Positions 1-10,150 are shown, counted from the first letter of the stretch. The stretch: DNA of 64,000 bases from UBA1535 sp002323775 (GCA_031993545.1 DAMAHZ010000005.1:23990-87989); one strand, 5' to 3'. The notes: generated by a model from the letters alone, not told the origin. A program made the numbers and translations.

Positions 1-1
1 T

Positions 2-262
2 CATTTTGAGCTGAAGAATGAAAAAAAGGATATATTAGCTAAGACAATATCAGCAGATGATTTACAAAAATATATTGTTGGATACCAAATGATCAGATGT
101 GATGGTCATGGAAAGAAAAAAGAGTATAGAAGATGTAAATCATGTAAAAAATTTGAGCCAATTGAAGGCGGGGCAAAAGGGCTTTGTACTGATAGAGGAG
201 ATGTTATTCAAAGAAGCAGAATGATATGTGCGTTTGACTATATTCCGAATGAAACGGAATAA
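2..262 (+). CDS. Partial CDS, cysteine-rich protein C-terminus, function unknown
   Basis: The frame is open from the first bases to a TAA, so the gene starts left of the window; 86 residues are visible. The tail carries at least five cysteines, including a CKSC pair and later single Cys in KGLCTDRGD and RMICAFDYIP. The spacing suggests a metal-binding (zinc or Fe-S) fold. I do not recognise the family. It precedes the NACHT gene by about 175 bases and is probably another accessory gene of the same integrated island. The intervening DNA holds a short SD-preceded 16-codon frame starting at 300 that is too small to support as a gene. Confidence 0.5.
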   Translation, partial: HFELKNEKKDILAKTISADDLQKYIVGYQMIRCDGHGKKKEYRRCKSCKKFEPIEGGAKGLCTDRGDVIQRSRMICAFDYIPNETE

Positions 263-437
263 AATTGATTTCAAAAGATATAAAGGAAGTGGGTTGTAAA
301 TGACGTTTCAAAAATTTGATCCGAGAGTCAAAACTTTATATTTCAAGTAAAGAAAGGTGACAAGTTTTGATAATAATAATGTTTAAAAATAAATAAACAT
401 ATTCTGCAATTTAGAATACTAGAAAAGAGGTGAAAGA

Positions 438-3400
438 ATGCAGTTTAAAATAGACTGGAATCGATTTAATGATAAAAACCCTAATGTTGAAAATAGTTTT
501 GAGGAAATGTGTAGGCATCTATTTTGTAGAAAATTCAGTATAACTGGGTATGATTTTCAAAGTAATTATAATCAAACCGGATTAGAAATAGAGCCTATTC
601 TCTTTGAAAATAAAAATTATGGATTTCAATGCAAATACGTTAAAAACAGTCCATATAAACAAGTTGAAGAATCATTAAATAAAGCTTTTGATGCTTATAA
701 AGATATTGATTGTATATATGTTTATACCAATGCAGATATAAAACCTAACTGTACAGTCAATGAATTAGGGAAAAATGACACACCACGAACTAGATTATAT
801 AAAAAGGTTTGTGAGAATAAGGTAAAATGGGTAACTTTACAAAATTTCACGTCAATACTTAATGAAGAAAATAACTTAGACATAGCTGCTTTTTATTTTG
901 GAATAGGTAAAGAAAAAGGTTTCATTAATAATTGTATCAGTAAAAATGATGCTGAATTTCTGTCTTCCGAAGCTTATTTAAGTTTGAAGCTAAAGGATAA
1001 TGAAAATAAATTATGTAGTATTAATGAAATAGTGAATAAAAGCAAGGTATCATTGCTGAAAGGCGACCCAGGAACAGGTAAAAGTGAAATCTTAAAAAAA
1101 GTATTTCTTAATTATAGCAATGCTCATGCGGTAGATAGAGACATAATTTATAAAGTTTTAGAGCAAAAAATAATGCCAATTTTTATTCAGTTAAAGGAAC
1201 TTGTTAACGGAGATATTGAAAACATTATTAGATGTAGAATGGCTGATTTTGGTTTAAATATGTATGCCAAACATTTTACTTATTTATATATTTTAGATGG
1301 AATAGATGAAGTGTCTTTTGATTATGCCAATAACATTTCATTATTTATTAAAAGGTTATTGAAAGAAAATTCTACATATTCAATTTTGTTATCATCAAGG
1401 ACACATAGTTCAAATATTACAGTACTTAAAAATGTTTTGTTGGATATAGAGGAGTATTATATTGATAAATTAAATGTTTCCGACATTGAAAATTATTTTA
1501 ACATAAATAAGAACGATAATAAACAACTGCATTATAACTCTATTAAAAGCGAAATAGGAAGTCTTATTAAGGAAATCGTTGACATTTTCTCTATTAAGCT
1601 ATTATGGGATAATATTGAAAAAATCAATATTGAAACTACTAAAATTGGCTTGATAGATGAATCTATAAAAATGCTATTAAATGGACGCAGGATACATGAG
1701 TTAAATCTTTTAGAAAATAAAGCGGATAAGATAAGGCAACTCTGCAGAGCAATTGCAGTGTATATGCAGAAAAATAAAAAATTATCTATAGAATTGGCCA
1801 GCCTCCAGCAATTAATCAATAATGAATTTTTGAATTTGGAAAATAACGATGTAAATAAAATTGTTGCTTACTTAAAAGAAATCTTTTTTTCGGCAAAAGA
1901 GCATAACTTTTCCCAAAGTTTATTTACTTTTAGCCATAGGCGTTATCAGGAATATTTTTTATACGAAAAACTAAGACTTGAATTTCTAAATAATCCTAAA
2001 ATTATAAGGGAACTAAATATTTTATCTAATAAAGAATTTATGACAGGTGTATTTTTTCCACAAATGAAGTCTGAATGCCGAGAAAGCCAAGATTTGATAG
2101 GTACATTATCACTTGATTTTGTATGGGATTATTTAGGTCCTGGTTACTGGTATAAGTTAAAAAATACTCAAATGCCATTAAGAAATGATTGGGGCAGTTC
2201 AGAACCCGAATATAAACTATCAGAAGAACTTTTGTATGCAGTAGCAGCTCAGACACCTTCTTCCTTAGAAATTCTATTAAGTGATGAAGACCTACCTTTA
2301 TCTGACTATTTTAATGATAAAAAAAGATACATTAAGGCTTTAGAGGTATTTCATCGTTATGGTCACGAAAAACAAGCAAGATATTTTTTGAATTTGATTT
2401 CCACTAAAATAGATAAAAAAGAACAACAGAATCTGATATGGGATAATAGCTATTCATTTATATATTACCGATATAAAATTTTAGGGGATTCATTGTTGCA
2501 AATTATAAATGACCTTCCCGATATATCTAATGACAATAGTATAGAAGGATATAAACGTTTAGAATCTCCATTAAAGAGTATGGTGAGGTCGTTTTATAAA
2601 ATAGTGCTGGAATTTGACCCGAGTTTTATTGTTAGGAATTCTGAAATAATACCTAAATGTCATTTAAATATTATATGTGATGAGTTATGTGAAACTAAGA
2701 ATGTTATATTAATAATCATGAATAACGATATTAAAAATGGAGTACGTGATGTATACTTGAAAAAAGGAAGGGTCAAAAAAGAGGATATTGCTGTTCCTGT
2801 TATACTGAAGTTGATTAATTACAAAGACGTGTCAACTATGGGTATTGAGGAATACTTTAAAAGCATTAACACCGGTAACATTCTAACTTGGGATAGGAGA
2901 CGATATCTAAATGTATTATTAGCTGCACTCTATAGCAAACAGGAAAATATTATATATCCAGAAGCGAAAAATCAATCTCGAATCATGGGAATAGTATTAA
3001 GCTATTTTAATGATAACCAAGTGCTGATGATTCAAAGTATTATTCAAGAATTAGGTGAAATGGAAAAAATGAATAGCTTTGAAATGTCGCAGTTTTTGGG
3101 AATAATGATATCATTTTTAAAGTTACCAGTTAATTTGATTAAAAAATATTTGAATGCATTAGCCAGATATACGAATAAAGTAGGTATGTCTACAATTTTC
3201 TATTTTATTAAAGAAAATAATCCGGATATGTATTCTCAAATAAGTAATCCTGGTATGATAAAACGAATGTTTACTGAATCAAAAGAAAAAGGAATAACGT
3301 CATACTATGGTGATTATACAGAAACCTTGTTACAGTTTGCTAAAATGATTGCAGATTTTGATTTTGAACAAAGTTACTTAATCGTAAGAGAATGCATAAA

Positions 3401-4091
3401 TGCAGGAATACTTAGACCATGTTTTAGAAAAGAAGATATTGTAGATTATGTGTTATGTAACTGTCTTAAAATAGCAAAGGAAAATTTCTGGTATACAGAT
3501 AGAGAACTTACCTCTTATGTATCTGCCGTAAGAGATATGATTATTCTAATGCAAGAAAGTACGGATGGTGGTGGAAGGAGTAACTACTATAACTATGTTT
3601 TAAAAGAATACCTTCCTAATCTATATGATAAATTTTCTATTGACGGTGGAAGCTCTTCACATTCTGAAAAATATAATCAGAATGAAATATCAATAGAGGA
3701 AATTAAACAATCACTAAATATACAAAATATAAAAAAGTACTATATGGGAGACATAGAGGCAGACTACTCATCAAAAGAATTATGGGAAATACTAATTTCA
3801 TATGAAAAAGAAAAAACGGGTAGGCTCGACATACTATTTAAGTGCTTTGAAGAAAGCCACTATCCATATGTATGGGGATTTGGTAATTGTGAATATCACC
3901 ATATTCCTACAGCTATTTTATGGAAAGATTCAGAATGGTCACATGAAATAAAGAATTTCATGATGAAGCAAGGTGGTCGTACTGGGTTATACAACACGAT
4001 TAAAATGTGTGGAATTATAGGGGAGGATGAGCTGGGCAAGAAGTTTTTTGAGCAATTTATTCGTTTATGTGAATTATTGGTTTTTGAATAA
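438..4091 (+). CDS. NACHT/STAND NTPase with PD-(D/E)XK-like N-terminus (Avs-like defence protein)
   Basis: Large single-gene anti-phage candidate of 1217 residues. Residues about 20-100 resemble a restriction-endonuclease-like fold, with G48-L-E50 and Q64-C-K66 as the probable metal and catalytic positions (the E...QxK arrangement of Mrr-type nucleases). A NACHT/STAND ATPase follows: Walker A GDPGTGKS at 209-216, Walker B YILDGIDEV near 284-292, and an LLSSRTHS sensor-like strand. About 800 C-terminal residues are helical and repeat-like, where this class senses its ligand. In the Avs family, recognition of a phage protein triggers oligomerisation and nuclease activity; that role here is inference from architecture. 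The SD AGAAAAGAGGTG lies just before the ATG. The gene sits in a defence island next to Gabija. The closest Avs or bNACHT class cannot be assigned by eye. Confidence 0.75.
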   Translation: MQFKIDWNRFNDKNPNVENSFEEMCRHLFCRKFSITGYDFQSNYNQTGLEIEPILFENKNYGFQCKYVKNSPYKQVEESLNKAFDAYKDIDCIYVYTNADIKPNCTVNELGKNDTPRTRLYKKVCENKVKWVTLQNFTSILNEENNLDIAAFYFGIGKEKGFINNCISKNDAEFLSSEAYLSLKLKDNENKLCSINEIVNKSKVSLLKGDPGTGKSEILKKVFLNYSNAHAVDRDIIYKVLEQKIMPIFIQLKELVNGDIENIIRCRMADFGLNMYAKHFTYLYILDGIDEVSFDYANNISLFIKRLLKENSTYSILLSSRTHSSNITVLKNVLLDIEEYYIDKLNVSDIENYFNINKNDNKQLHYNSIKSEIGSLIKEIVDIFSIKLLWDNIEKINIETTKIGLIDESIKMLLNGRRIHELNLLENKADKIRQLCRAIAVYMQKNKKLSIELASLQQLINNEFLNLENNDVNKIVAYLKEIFFSAKEHNFSQSLFTFSHRRYQEYFLYEKLRLEFLNNPKIIRELNILSNKEFMTGVFFPQMKSECRESQDLIGTLSLDFVWDYLGPGYWYKLKNTQMPLRNDWGSSEPEYKLSEELLYAVAAQTPSSLEILLSDEDLPLSDYFNDKKRYIKALEVFHRYGHEKQARYFLNLISTKIDKKEQQNLIWDNSYSFIYYRYKILGDSLLQIINDLPDISNDNSIEGYKRLESPLKSMVRSFYKIVLEFDPSFIVRNSEIIPKCHLNIICDELCETKNVILIIMNNDIKNGVRDVYLKKGRVKKEDIAVPVILKLINYKDVSTMGIEEYFKSINTGNILTWDRRRYLNVLLAALYSKQENIIYPEAKNQSRIMGIVLSYFNDNQVLMIQSIIQELGEMEKMNSFEMSQFLGIMISFLKLPVNLIKKYLNALARYTNKVGMSTIFYFIKENNPDMYSQISNPGMIKRMFTESKEKGITSYYGDYTETLLQFAKMIADFDFEQSYLIVRECINAGILRPCFRKEDIVDYVLCNCLKIAKENFWYTDRELTSYVSAVRDMIILMQESTDGGGRSNYYNYVLKEYLPNLYDKFSIDGGSSSHSEKYNQNEISIEEIKQSLNIQNIKKYYMGDIEADYSSKELWEILISYEKEKTGRLDILFKCFEESHYPYVWGFGNCEYHHIPTAILWKDSEWSHEIKNFMMKQGGRTGLYNTIKMCGIIGEDELGKKFFEQFIRLCELLVFE

Positions 4092-4364
4092 AGATTAATG
4101 TAGTTAGTTTGAATTGGCATCATTATCATCGTCACAAGGCACCTTGAGTATTTTATCAATGATTTTTCTATCTAAGACTATTGAAGTTTTTAATAATAAA
4201 TGATAAAATGAAGCTATGATTAATAACGAAATTATGTCAATAAAGGACAAAGTTATTGGCACAATTAATTCTAAAAGCATACATTTGAAAAAGAATCACG
4301 AAACTATTTTAAAGAATCAAAAGAAACTCTAATTTTTAAGACAGTTTATACTTAAGCTGTACAC

Positions 4365-4961
4365 TTGATGTGCAATGAAAAAAGAGGTTCGGGAACGAAG
4401 CTTGTGGAAGTAGTAACTGATATTGTAAAAAAGTCGCAAAAATCATTAGTAAGTAGAGGTGAAGTATCCAGTGCTATTCAATGGTTAATTTATTCAGGAA
4501 TTATAGGGGATTGCAATTTGTGCAACGAAGGTGATGTTAATTATATAATCCCAGCTAGAAGAATGTATTATATAGACTGTGGTATAGCATCATACGTATC
4601 AACTAAAACAGGCTTGCCAACAGATTCTATAGAGGGATTCATAACAGAAAACTTTGTTTATTCAGAGCTATATAGATTATATGCTGTGAAGTATTCAAAA
4701 AGTAAAGTAAAAGGAGATGTTCCTTGCTTTTCAACTTATCACGACTATGAGTTGGATTTTATGGTATTAGCTAAAGATAATACTGTATATGGAATAGAAG
4801 TTAAAACAAGCAGAGGCAATTTAAAATCGCTAAGATTTTTTATTGATAAAAGATTAATAAACAAAGTTATATTAGCAGAAAAAACGAATGGTGGTAGAGG
4901 TGAAAATTTTGATACTATACCAATATACACGGTCAGTACAAGATTTCCTTATGAATCGTGA
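4365..4961 (+). pseudogene. C-terminal remnant of AAA ATPase with DUF4143 domain
   Basis: The 198 visible residues match only the C-terminal half of the large ATPase/DUF4143 family: RRMYYIDCGIASYV, then ENFVYSELYRLY, then YELDFMVLA and YGIEVKTSRGNLKSL, which are the strands of the PD-(D/E)XK-like DUF4143 fold. The N-terminal AAA domain with its Walker motifs is absent. An in-frame TAA lies four codons before the TTG start, and no SD is obvious. I therefore call it a 5'-truncated relic instead of a working gene. The 270 bases upstream contain only a 38-codon frame of no recognised identity. Such ATPases are common cargo of mobile elements and defence islands. Confidence 0.7.
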
Positions 4962-4987
4962 GATTGAGTATAGTTAAAAATTGATTA

Positions 4988-5184
4988 TGCTAACAAAATG
5001 CTAACACAGTTAATACAACCTAAATTAAAACTATGCACAAAATACAAAATAGGCTATACATAAGTACACTAAAATCAACCCAAAATACAGCAAAACAAAC
5101 CCATACTTAATGCAAGGAATGATGTAAAAAGAACTAAACTACAGTTATATGAAGACTAGAAGCACTGAATTTCAGCGCTTTTTT
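4988..5184. repeat. Left copy of island flanking unit (TGCTAAC direct repeats, terminator)
   Basis: A unit beginning with two closely spaced TGCTAA(C) motifs recurs 4.9 kb downstream at 9857. The first 17 bases are identical in both copies. Both contain AGGAATGAT exactly 127 bases from the start, and both end in a terminator hairpin about 172 bases in. The two units bracket the Fic relic and the Gabija genes. Closely spaced TGCTAACA-type repeats resemble arm-type integrase-binding sites near element ends; this reading is inference. Confidence 0.5.
5161..5184 (+). terminator. Small hairpin terminator
   Basis: Arms AGC-A-CTGA and TCAG-C-GCT pair with one mismatch and are followed directly by a run of T. 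It closes the left flanking unit and would stop transcription coming from the DUF4143 relic. Confidence 0.5.
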
Positions 5185-5321
5185 GTGCTTCATAATCAAT
5201 AGACATTAAGTGAAGACAATATTATAAAAAGATAAAATTGACAATAATAGCCACAAAGTATATAATTTGTTTATTGGAAGAATTATTATATGGAGTATAG
5301 TAATAAAAATTTGTATAAAGT

Positions 5322-5678
5322 GTGGAAATGCTTGAAAGTGTCTTATTAAATATTCAAAATGATGATTGGCACCTAAAGTTTACAGATAAACGTACGAATC
5401 TATTTTTCTGTACATGTCAATTTCACTGTTTTGAAGATGGTAACAAGAGACTTGTAATTACGCTATCAACATTATTTTTATTATTAAACGGATATTTGTT
5501 TATAGCATAAATATTTCTGGCAAAGATAGAGAATATAAGTCTTATTATTGCTACAAGTAAAATTGATAAAGAATTACTACATAACATAATAGTCACAATT
5601 ATGAATGGAACATACGATTGTGATGAGTCGTTAGAACTTGAAACTTATAATGCTATTAACAGAGAACTGTATAAGTAG
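5322..5678 (+). pseudogene. Fic/Doc-family gene remnant, frameshifted
   Basis: The first frame, read from a GTG, carries the Fic/Doc signature HCFEDGNKRLVITLSTLFLLLNGY, corresponding to the catalytic Hx(F)xDGNKR motif of Fic and Doc AMP-transferases/kinases. It stops at 5510. A second frame then continues with ENISLIIATSKIDKELL and ends ETYNAINRELYK, which resembles the usual C-terminal helix of Doc-like proteins, stopping at the TAG at 5678. The N-terminus upstream is missing too. The gene is thus broken twice. It lies just before the Gabija operon and may be a decayed toxin-antitoxin or defence gene. Confidence 0.65.
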
Positions 5679-5732
5679 AAGATATGAAAAATTTCTATTA
5701 TTAAGAAGAGAATCTCAATTAAAGGAGAAAAT

Positions 5733-7754
5733 ATGCTTAGTTTATTCATTTCAAGAGTAAAGATCAAGAACTTTAGAAATTTTAAGAATGTTGATGTGAA
5801 TTTAGGACATAAAGAAGTAATAATCGGCGAAAACAATGTAGGAAAAACAAATTTTTTAAGGGCATTGCAGCTTGTTTTGGACCCATCCTTGTCAGATGAA
5901 GATAGAATGCTAGATGAATCAGATTTTAATGATACGTTGGTTAATCCAATGGAAAATGATGAAGAGATTCAGATAGACATTTTTATTAGCAATTATCAAA
6001 ACAACAAAACCATTCTTACAGTTTTAGAGGGAGCAACTGTAAAAAATGCTAGTGGCGAAGAAGAATTACAAATTACATATAAATTCTTTCCTCATAATGA
6101 TGATAATGGAAATAAAGAATATGAGTTTAATATTTACAAAGCAAATGATGAATCCAGAAGGTTTGGAGCATATGAAAGAAAGTATTTAAATTTAAAAGTT
6201 ATTAAAGCCTTGAGAGATGTTGAAGGAGAAATGAGAAACTCCAGAACATCCCCAGTAAAAAGGATGCTGGATGAATATTCAATTGATAAGGAAGAATTAA
6301 AGCGTATAGCAGAACAATACGAAATGAGTGGTAAAGAAATATTAAATTTAGATGAACTAATTGATCTTACAAATAATATTAATAAAAGATTCTGTACAAT
6401 ACTTGGCAACAGTAATTTTGACGTATCTTTACAAGCTATGGAAGTTGATCCGAATAGAGTGCTAGCTTCTCTTAAATTGCTTATGGCAAATAGAAATGCG
6501 GCTGATATAAGTTTAGGCTTGAACAATATCTTATACATATCAATGGTATTACAAATGCTACAAGACAAGACTGTACCTTCATTTCTAAAAGCAGATACAT
6601 ATGATGAATTAAAGGCAAAAGAGGACAGCAAGATATTAGTTGACGTTTATGAATTGAAAACAGAAACTGGAAACTACTTTTTAAAGGAAGGCATAAACGA
6701 TGCTGAAATGTCAGAAATTTATACCTTTATGAATAAGAATGTGCCTACAAATAAAGGAGTAACCATTTTGGCAATAGAGGAACCAGAAGCACATTTGCAT
6801 CCAGTAAATCAGCGATTAATTTATAAGGATGTTATCAAAAACAGTAGCAATTCTGTGTTGCTAACAACACACTCAACGCATATAACTTCAATAGCTCCAA
6901 TCGAATCAATAGTTCATCTCCATGAGAAACAAGGAGAAGGAACAGTTATTCATGCTACAGCTTGTATGCCTATTGATGAAGGAGAATTCCTAGACGTAGA
7001 AAGATATCTGGACGTTAAACGTGGAGAGATTTATCTTGGTAAAGCTGTAATTTTAGTCGAAGGAATAGCAGAAGAATATATAGTTCCTAGACTTGCAGAA
7101 TCGTTAGGGAAACCTTTAGATGAGAAGGGCATTATTGTTTGTAACATAAACAGTACAAACTTTACTCCTTATGTAAAATTGTTGGCAAATCTGAATATTC
7201 CATATGCAGTGATAACGGATGGAGATCATTATTATAAAGAAGAAAAGACCAAAAAAGTAAAAGATGGATCTGATGTAGTAGAAGAGGGAAGAGTATATCA
7301 TGTAATGGATAAGGATGTTCCAGAGGATGCGCCTATTGGTTATTTAGGTAATGAAATTATTTCAAAGTTAGTTTTAGATTTAGGATTTATAGCTAAGAAG
7401 GATATTCCTGAGGATTTCAAAGAGCAAGATATACTTTTTAATAAATATGGATTTTTTGTCGGAATTCATACACTTGAGGTAGATATGATGAAAGCTTGCA
7501 AAAAAATCAAAGTAGCAACTCAAGTGTTTATAGATATCTTTAATGATTTGACAATAGGTGGTGAAACGCAGAAGAATAATTTTAAGAACGAGATAGAATC
7601 TGGAGATTACTGGAAGTGCTTAAATAAAATTGAAAGTAACGGAATTGGTAAAGGAAGATTCGCTCAAAAACTTGCAGGAAGATGTTGCAAGGAACAAGCG
7701 CCTCAGTACATAAAGAATGCAATAGATTATATCTATCAGAAAGTGAATGAATAG
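5733..7754 (+). CDS. gajA: OLD-family ATPase/TOPRIM nuclease, Gabija GajA-like
   Basis: This is a 673-residue class 2 OLD protein. The ATPase half has Walker A GENNVGKTN at 32-40, a degenerate signature SLGLNN near 269, and Walker B AIEEPEAHLHP at 347-357, followed by the LLTTHSTHI switch. The TOPRIM half has the conserved glutamate in LVEG (E443) and the metal-binding D496-G-D498. In Gabija, GajA is a sequence-specific DNA nickase held inactive by nucleotides until phage replication depletes them. The protein is longer than the roughly 580 residues of the Bacillus cereus prototype. It overlaps the UvrD-like gene downstream by eight bases, giving the two-gene Gabija arrangement. The SD AAAGGAGAA precedes the ATG. 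Confidence 0.87.
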   Translation: MLSLFISRVKIKNFRNFKNVDVNLGHKEVIIGENNVGKTNFLRALQLVLDPSLSDEDRMLDESDFNDTLVNPMENDEEIQIDIFISNYQNNKTILTVLEGATVKNASGEEELQITYKFFPHNDDNGNKEYEFNIYKANDESRRFGAYERKYLNLKVIKALRDVEGEMRNSRTSPVKRMLDEYSIDKEELKRIAEQYEMSGKEILNLDELIDLTNNINKRFCTILGNSNFDVSLQAMEVDPNRVLASLKLLMANRNAADISLGLNNILYISMVLQMLQDKTVPSFLKADTYDELKAKEDSKILVDVYELKTETGNYFLKEGINDAEMSEIYTFMNKNVPTNKGVTILAIEEPEAHLHPVNQRLIYKDVIKNSSNSVLLTTHSTHITSIAPIESIVHLHEKQGEGTVIHATACMPIDEGEFLDVERYLDVKRGEIYLGKAVILVEGIAEEYIVPRLAESLGKPLDEKGIIVCNINSTNFTPYVKLLANLNIPYAVITDGDHYYKEEKTKKVKDGSDVVEEGRVYHVMDKDVPEDAPIGYLGNEIISKLVLDLGFIAKKDIPEDFKEQDILFNKYGFFVGIHTLEVDMMKACKKIKVATQVFIDIFNDLTIGGETQKNNFKNEIESGDYWKCLNKIESNGIGKGRFAQKLAGRCCKEQAPQYIKNAIDYIYQKVNE

Positions 7755-9570
7755 TATGAGTTATTATGCAGATAAATTAGAACAAGTGAAAAGTGATCCT
7801 TGGCAAAAAAAAGCCTATGACACAGAAGATAGCACAGTTGTTATTGCAGGACCTGGGAGTGGAAAAACAACCATCTTAACATTAAAAATAATGAAACTCC
7901 TTAATGGACATATTAAAGACCCTCAAGGTTTAGCATGTCTTACATTCACGAAGGAAGCAGCAAGAGAATTTGAAGATAGATTAAAAGCTTACGGATATAA
8001 AAATAGAAGAAATGTATTTTTAGGTACGGTACATTCATTTTGTATTTCTGAAATATTAGTAAAGTTTTGTAACTTATATGATTGTGAATTACCTTTACCT
8101 ATTAAGATTGTGCCTAGCCAGTTAAGTGCTAAGATATTAAATGATATAAAAAATGAGATGGGAATTAAAAAAAATTATTATAAAATTGAGGCAATAAATA
8201 AAGAACGCTCATTAGGTATAGAAGGAATAAGTCAAATAAAAACAGAATCTGATCCTACAGCAAAAAAAATTGCGGCTGAATATGAAAAAAGAATTTTTGC
8301 AGCTGGTTATGTGGATTTTCAAAGTGTTATTACATATTCAACAAAGCTGATTCAAGAACAGGAATATGTTCGTAAGTGTCTTAGTGCGAAGTTCCCTTGG
8401 ATTGTTATAGATGAATATCAAGATTTGGGAAAGCCATTACATGAAATAATCCTTTCTCTATTTACGCAAACAGATATAAAAATTTTTGCAGTTGGTGATG
8501 CAGATCAATCAATTTATAGCTTTGCTGGAGCTGTTCCTGATTATCTAATGGAACTTTATAATAGAGATGATACTATTTCTGTTGAATTGAAAAATAATTA
8601 TAGAAGCAATCAAGATATTATCGATGGTTCAGAAACCGTTCTTAATATTTCAAGAGACTATCATGCAATGACAAGAGAAGGGGAATCAGCTGTATATAGA
8701 TTCATCACTTGTAATAACGGATATCCTGATCAGTTTGATTACTTTATTAAAAAGATTATTCCTGAGTGTAAAAAAAAATTAATACCAATGGAAGAAATTG
8801 CGGTATTGTTAGGGACACAAAATGACTGTAAAGATTTATCTTTAAAGTGTCTGGAAAACAATATTCCATGTTACATTCCAAAACATGCATTCGACAGGAG
8901 TGATTTCGTACAGTGGATGGAAAAATGTGCGCTCTGGATAAATGACAAAAGTAAAGTTTCTTTTGATGATATATTTGAATATTGGTATAATATTCAAATT
9001 ATGCATAGAGAAAACAAGTTTTTTAGTGAAAAAGAAATTATACAGATGAAAAAGAGTTTACTAGAAACATTATATGGAAGTATGGAGAAAAAAAGTGATT
9101 TGAAAGAATGGATTCACTACATACTGATAGAACTTAAAATAGGTGATTTATTAGAAAAATCAGAACATATGCCAGATGAGAAAGATAACCTATGTAAGCT
9201 TTATAAAGATGTCTCTGACGAAAAATATAAGGATTATGATACAAACAAATTCTCCAAAATAGGAAAACCTGAAAACCAGATAACAATTACCACACGTCAT
9301 AGTTCAAAAGGACTGGAATTTGAAGTTGTAGTTATGATGGGAATGGATGAAGAGCATTTCCCAAGTTGGGCGATAAAAAAAGAACCTAACAATATTTACG
9401 AAGAAAATAGAATTTGTTTTGTATGTGTAAGTAGAGCAAAAAGAGTTTGTATTTTAATGAATTCAAATTATTATACTGAGTGGAATTACTATTATGGAAG
9501 AGAAGAAATAAAAAGATATTATCCATCTCGGTATATTAATCAATTAATGAAAAAATATTCTAATAATTAG
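7747..9570 (+). CDS. gajB: UvrD/Rep-like superfamily 1 helicase, Gabija GajB-like
   Basis: This is a 607-residue SF1A helicase with all main motifs: Q-motif DPWQKKAYD, Walker A AGPGSGKTT at 34-42, motif II WIVIDEYQD, motif III AVGDADQSIYSFAGA, motif V TTRHSSKGLEFEVVV and motif VI NRICFVCVSRAKR. In Gabija, GajB senses free DNA ends made during phage replication, hydrolyses nucleotides and so releases GajA activity. The start overlaps the end of gajA by eight bases, implying translational coupling and one operon. No further gene follows in the unit. The prototype GajB is shorter (about 490 residues). A solitary repair helicase is a less likely reading, because the OLD partner is directly fused in the operon. 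Confidence 0.87.
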   Translation: MNSMSYYADKLEQVKSDPWQKKAYDTEDSTVVIAGPGSGKTTILTLKIMKLLNGHIKDPQGLACLTFTKEAAREFEDRLKAYGYKNRRNVFLGTVHSFCISEILVKFCNLYDCELPLPIKIVPSQLSAKILNDIKNEMGIKKNYYKIEAINKERSLGIEGISQIKTESDPTAKKIAAEYEKRIFAAGYVDFQSVITYSTKLIQEQEYVRKCLSAKFPWIVIDEYQDLGKPLHEIILSLFTQTDIKIFAVGDADQSIYSFAGAVPDYLMELYNRDDTISVELKNNYRSNQDIIDGSETVLNISRDYHAMTREGESAVYRFITCNNGYPDQFDYFIKKIIPECKKKLIPMEEIAVLLGTQNDCKDLSLKCLENNIPCYIPKHAFDRSDFVQWMEKCALWINDKSKVSFDDIFEYWYNIQIMHRENKFFSEKEIIQMKKSLLETLYGSMEKKSDLKEWIHYILIELKIGDLLEKSEHMPDEKDNLCKLYKDVSDEKYKDYDTNKFSKIGKPENQITITTRHSSKGLEFEVVVMMGMDEEHFPSWAIKKEPNNIYEENRICFVCVSRAKRVCILMNSNYYTEWNYYYGREEIKRYYPSRYINQLMKKYSNN

Positions 9571-9856
9571 GAAATTTCATAATTGAGAAAGTGTTATAGT
9601 AATCATAATTGTTAATTAGATACTGATATAGATGATGAATTTGAAAAGTTACTAAGATACTATCCACATTGCGATATAAATGACAATATTAGGTAATTGT
9701 AATTAGATATAGAATATGAAAATACTACTCTATACTGTGAGAAATGTGACTTTGAGATGGACGTTACGCAACAGATAGGATCATATAATTACTAATAGAT
9801 TAAGTAATTACTTAATAGTACTTTACTATAATCTACAATAATAAATGTTTGAGTTT
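9571..9856. other. Degenerate intergenic DNA with short zinc-motif fragment
   Basis: No intact gene. One short frame reads LDIEYENTTLYCEKCDFEMD and ends at TAA near 9795, with a CEKC pair like a zinc-ribbon tail. The preceding bases hold another short frame, DTDIDDEFEKLLRYYPHC. These look like fragments of a decayed small zinc protein. Confidence 0.3.
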
Positions 9857-10087
9857 TGCTAACAAAATGCTAAGGCAAATAACATACCATAAATTCACAT
9901 AATGCAAACAATTCAAAGCTACATGCACATAATAACACATAAGTTAACATAAAGCATTAATTAATATACCAATGCATTATGTCAGGAATGATATAATAAA
10001 AAATTAAAAGTGTTTAAACTTATATGATACCTCCAAAGTAGATGTCTAATTAATAAGTGTTAGATTATCTTTTGGAGGTATTTTTTT
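9857..10087. repeat. Right copy of island flanking unit
   Basis: This is the counterpart of the unit at 4988. The first 17 bases are identical, AGGAATGAT is again exactly 127 bases in, and a terminator closes it. Together the copies bracket the Fic-Gabija module, suggesting cassette insertion or tandem accretion of elements in the island. Confidence 0.5.
10028..10087 (+). terminator. Rho-independent terminator
   Basis: TACCTCCAAA pairs with TTTGGAGGTA around an inner TCTAA/TTAGA stem, followed by seven T. It terminates the Gabija-side transcript. Confidence 0.8.
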
Positions 10088-10150
10088 GTGGAAAGATAGT
10101 ATAATTAAAATTAAATTTAAAAAAACACTTTACAACTTGTACAATATATG

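Noticed and set aside
263..437. SD-preceded 16-codon frame at 300
   Set aside because: Too short to support as a gene; no recognisable leader or toxin pattern.
1532..1819. Antisense frames inside the NACHT gene and other large genes
   Set aside because: They lack ribosome binding sites and protein-like composition and lie wholly within well-supported genes on the other strand.
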